DNA from: Pantoea nemavictus
Lineage (GTDB): Bacteria; Pseudomonadota; Gammaproteobacteria; Enterobacterales; Enterobacteriaceae
NCBI RefSeq assembly: GCF_037479095.1
Contig: NZ_JBBGZW010000001.1
Span: forward strand, 4,092,001-4,156,000
Direction of reading: 5' to 3'
Length of the DNA: 64,000 bases
Below, one piece after another: positions 63,636 through 64,000 of this stretch (the first letter of the stretch is position 1; the number at the start of each line of letters is the position of its first letter). Below the pieces are notes generated by a model, which was not told the DNA's origin, ran no database searches, and was given only the letters and a program-made list of their open reading frames with translations. Made by a program: the position numbers and the translations under genes.

Positions 63636-64000
63636 ATGACCACGTTTACTACGCTTCCTGTTCCCCCGCGCGGCAAGCATCGCGCGCTGCGTCAGCTGCT
63701 GCGCAATCCCGCCGGGCTGGCGGGCATCATTATTCTGCTGTTGGTGCTGGCGATGGCGCTGGCGGCGCCCTGGCTCTATCCCGGCGATCCACTGGATATG
63801 ATCGCCACGCCGCTATTACTGCCGGGCGCCGATGCCGCCTGGCCTTTGGGTAGCGACGCGATGGGGCGCGATCTGGCCGCCGGCATTTTTCACGGCGCGC
63901 GCGTGTCGTTGCTGATTGGAGTGGGCGCAACCTTGCTGGGCCTGCTGGCGGGCACCTTAATCGGCAGCCTGAGCGGCTATTACGGTGGCGTGCTGGATAA
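63636..64000 (+). CDS. Peptide-type ABC permease, DppC-like, cut by the window end
   Basis: 121 residues visible. Starts MTTFTTLPVPPRGKHRALRQ, first helix GIIILLLVLAMALAAP, then the DppC hallmark WPLGSDAMGRDLAAGIFHGARVS and the start of the second helix. The partner of the permease before it; ATPase genes probably follow beyond the edge. Confidence 0.87.
   Translation, partial: MTTFTTLPVPPRGKHRALRQLLRNPAGLAGIIILLLVLAMALAAPWLYPGDPLDMIATPLLLPGADAAWPLGSDAMGRDLAAGIFHGARVSLLIGVGATLLGLLAGTLIGSLSGYYGGVLD

Noticed and set aside
1..64000. Prophage, insertion sequence, CRISPR array, toxin-antitoxin, tRNA or rRNA genes
   Set aside because: No integrase, transposase, spaced direct repeats, toxin-like small gene pairs or tRNA-like cloverleaf was seen on either strand by eye; a covariance-model scan was not possible.

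Overview
The window reads as chromosomal DNA of an enterobacterium, most likely Erwiniaceae and Pantoea-like. Housekeeping proteins (LplA, RluF, transketolase, membrane glucose dehydrogenase) are close to their E. coli counterparts in length and motifs, GC is fairly high, and a palindromic repeat built on GTAGCGGCGC occurs three times. The genus is inferred from gene content and not proven. No rRNA, tRNA, CRISPR array, phage or insertion sequence was recognised. The window is a run of accessory transport and catabolism operons, each with its own regulator. It opens inside a GH31 glycosidase gene and ends inside a dipeptide-type permease gene.

Layout. 1-5 kb: GH31 glycosidase, Nudix hydrolase, LysR regulator divergent from an Old Yellow Enzyme. 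5-10.2 kb: TonB-dependent receptor, two-component system with a good Fur-box candidate, exported ParB-like protein. 10.3-14.6 kb: hexapeptide acetyltransferase of the phosphonate-metabolism family, GT-D fold glycosyltransferase, sulfonate-type pair (flavin monooxygenase plus binding protein). 14.9-22 kb: PQQ glucose dehydrogenase (gcd), P-loop kinase-like protein, racemase-like protein, VOC/MFS pair, DeoR regulator, pirin. 22-26.7 kb: GntR regulator, RspA-type dehydratase, PTS EIIBC, lipoate ligase. 26.8-28.4 kb: DJ-1/PfpI protein and a NemR-like TetR regulator sharing identical operators.

28.4-38.1 kb is a coherent pathway. ApnO-like and OiaC-like enzymes would turn D-apionate into L-erythrulose. 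LerK-, LerI- and DerI-like enzymes would carry this to erythrose 4-phosphate, and a linked transketolase would pass that to central metabolism. An MFS importer and a SorC regulator complete the set, and TTCATATG-type elements lie between the divergent arms.

38.2-48.1 kb is a seven-gene operon (peptide-type ABC binding protein and permeases, M20-family protein, D-cysteine desulfhydrase, ornithine cyclodeaminase/ketimine reductase-family enzyme, rhodanese). Its ATPase gene converges on the operon from the far side, and a GntR/FCD regulator is divergent. The same GATATATCCT element sits in both promoter regions. This looks like a sulfur amino acid or peptide utilisation system and is the best candidate for undescribed biology. 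48.2-53.3 kb holds a Ugp-like ABC transporter followed by an ADP-ribose/CDP-alcohol diphosphatase-like phosphoesterase, behind a three-repeat Pho-box candidate. 53.4-57 kb: HPP membrane protein, RluF, NfsA-like reductase, MerR-like regulator. 57-64 kb: HyuA/HyuB oxoprolinase/hydantoinase subunits with a binding protein, and dipeptide-type permeases on the opposite strand.
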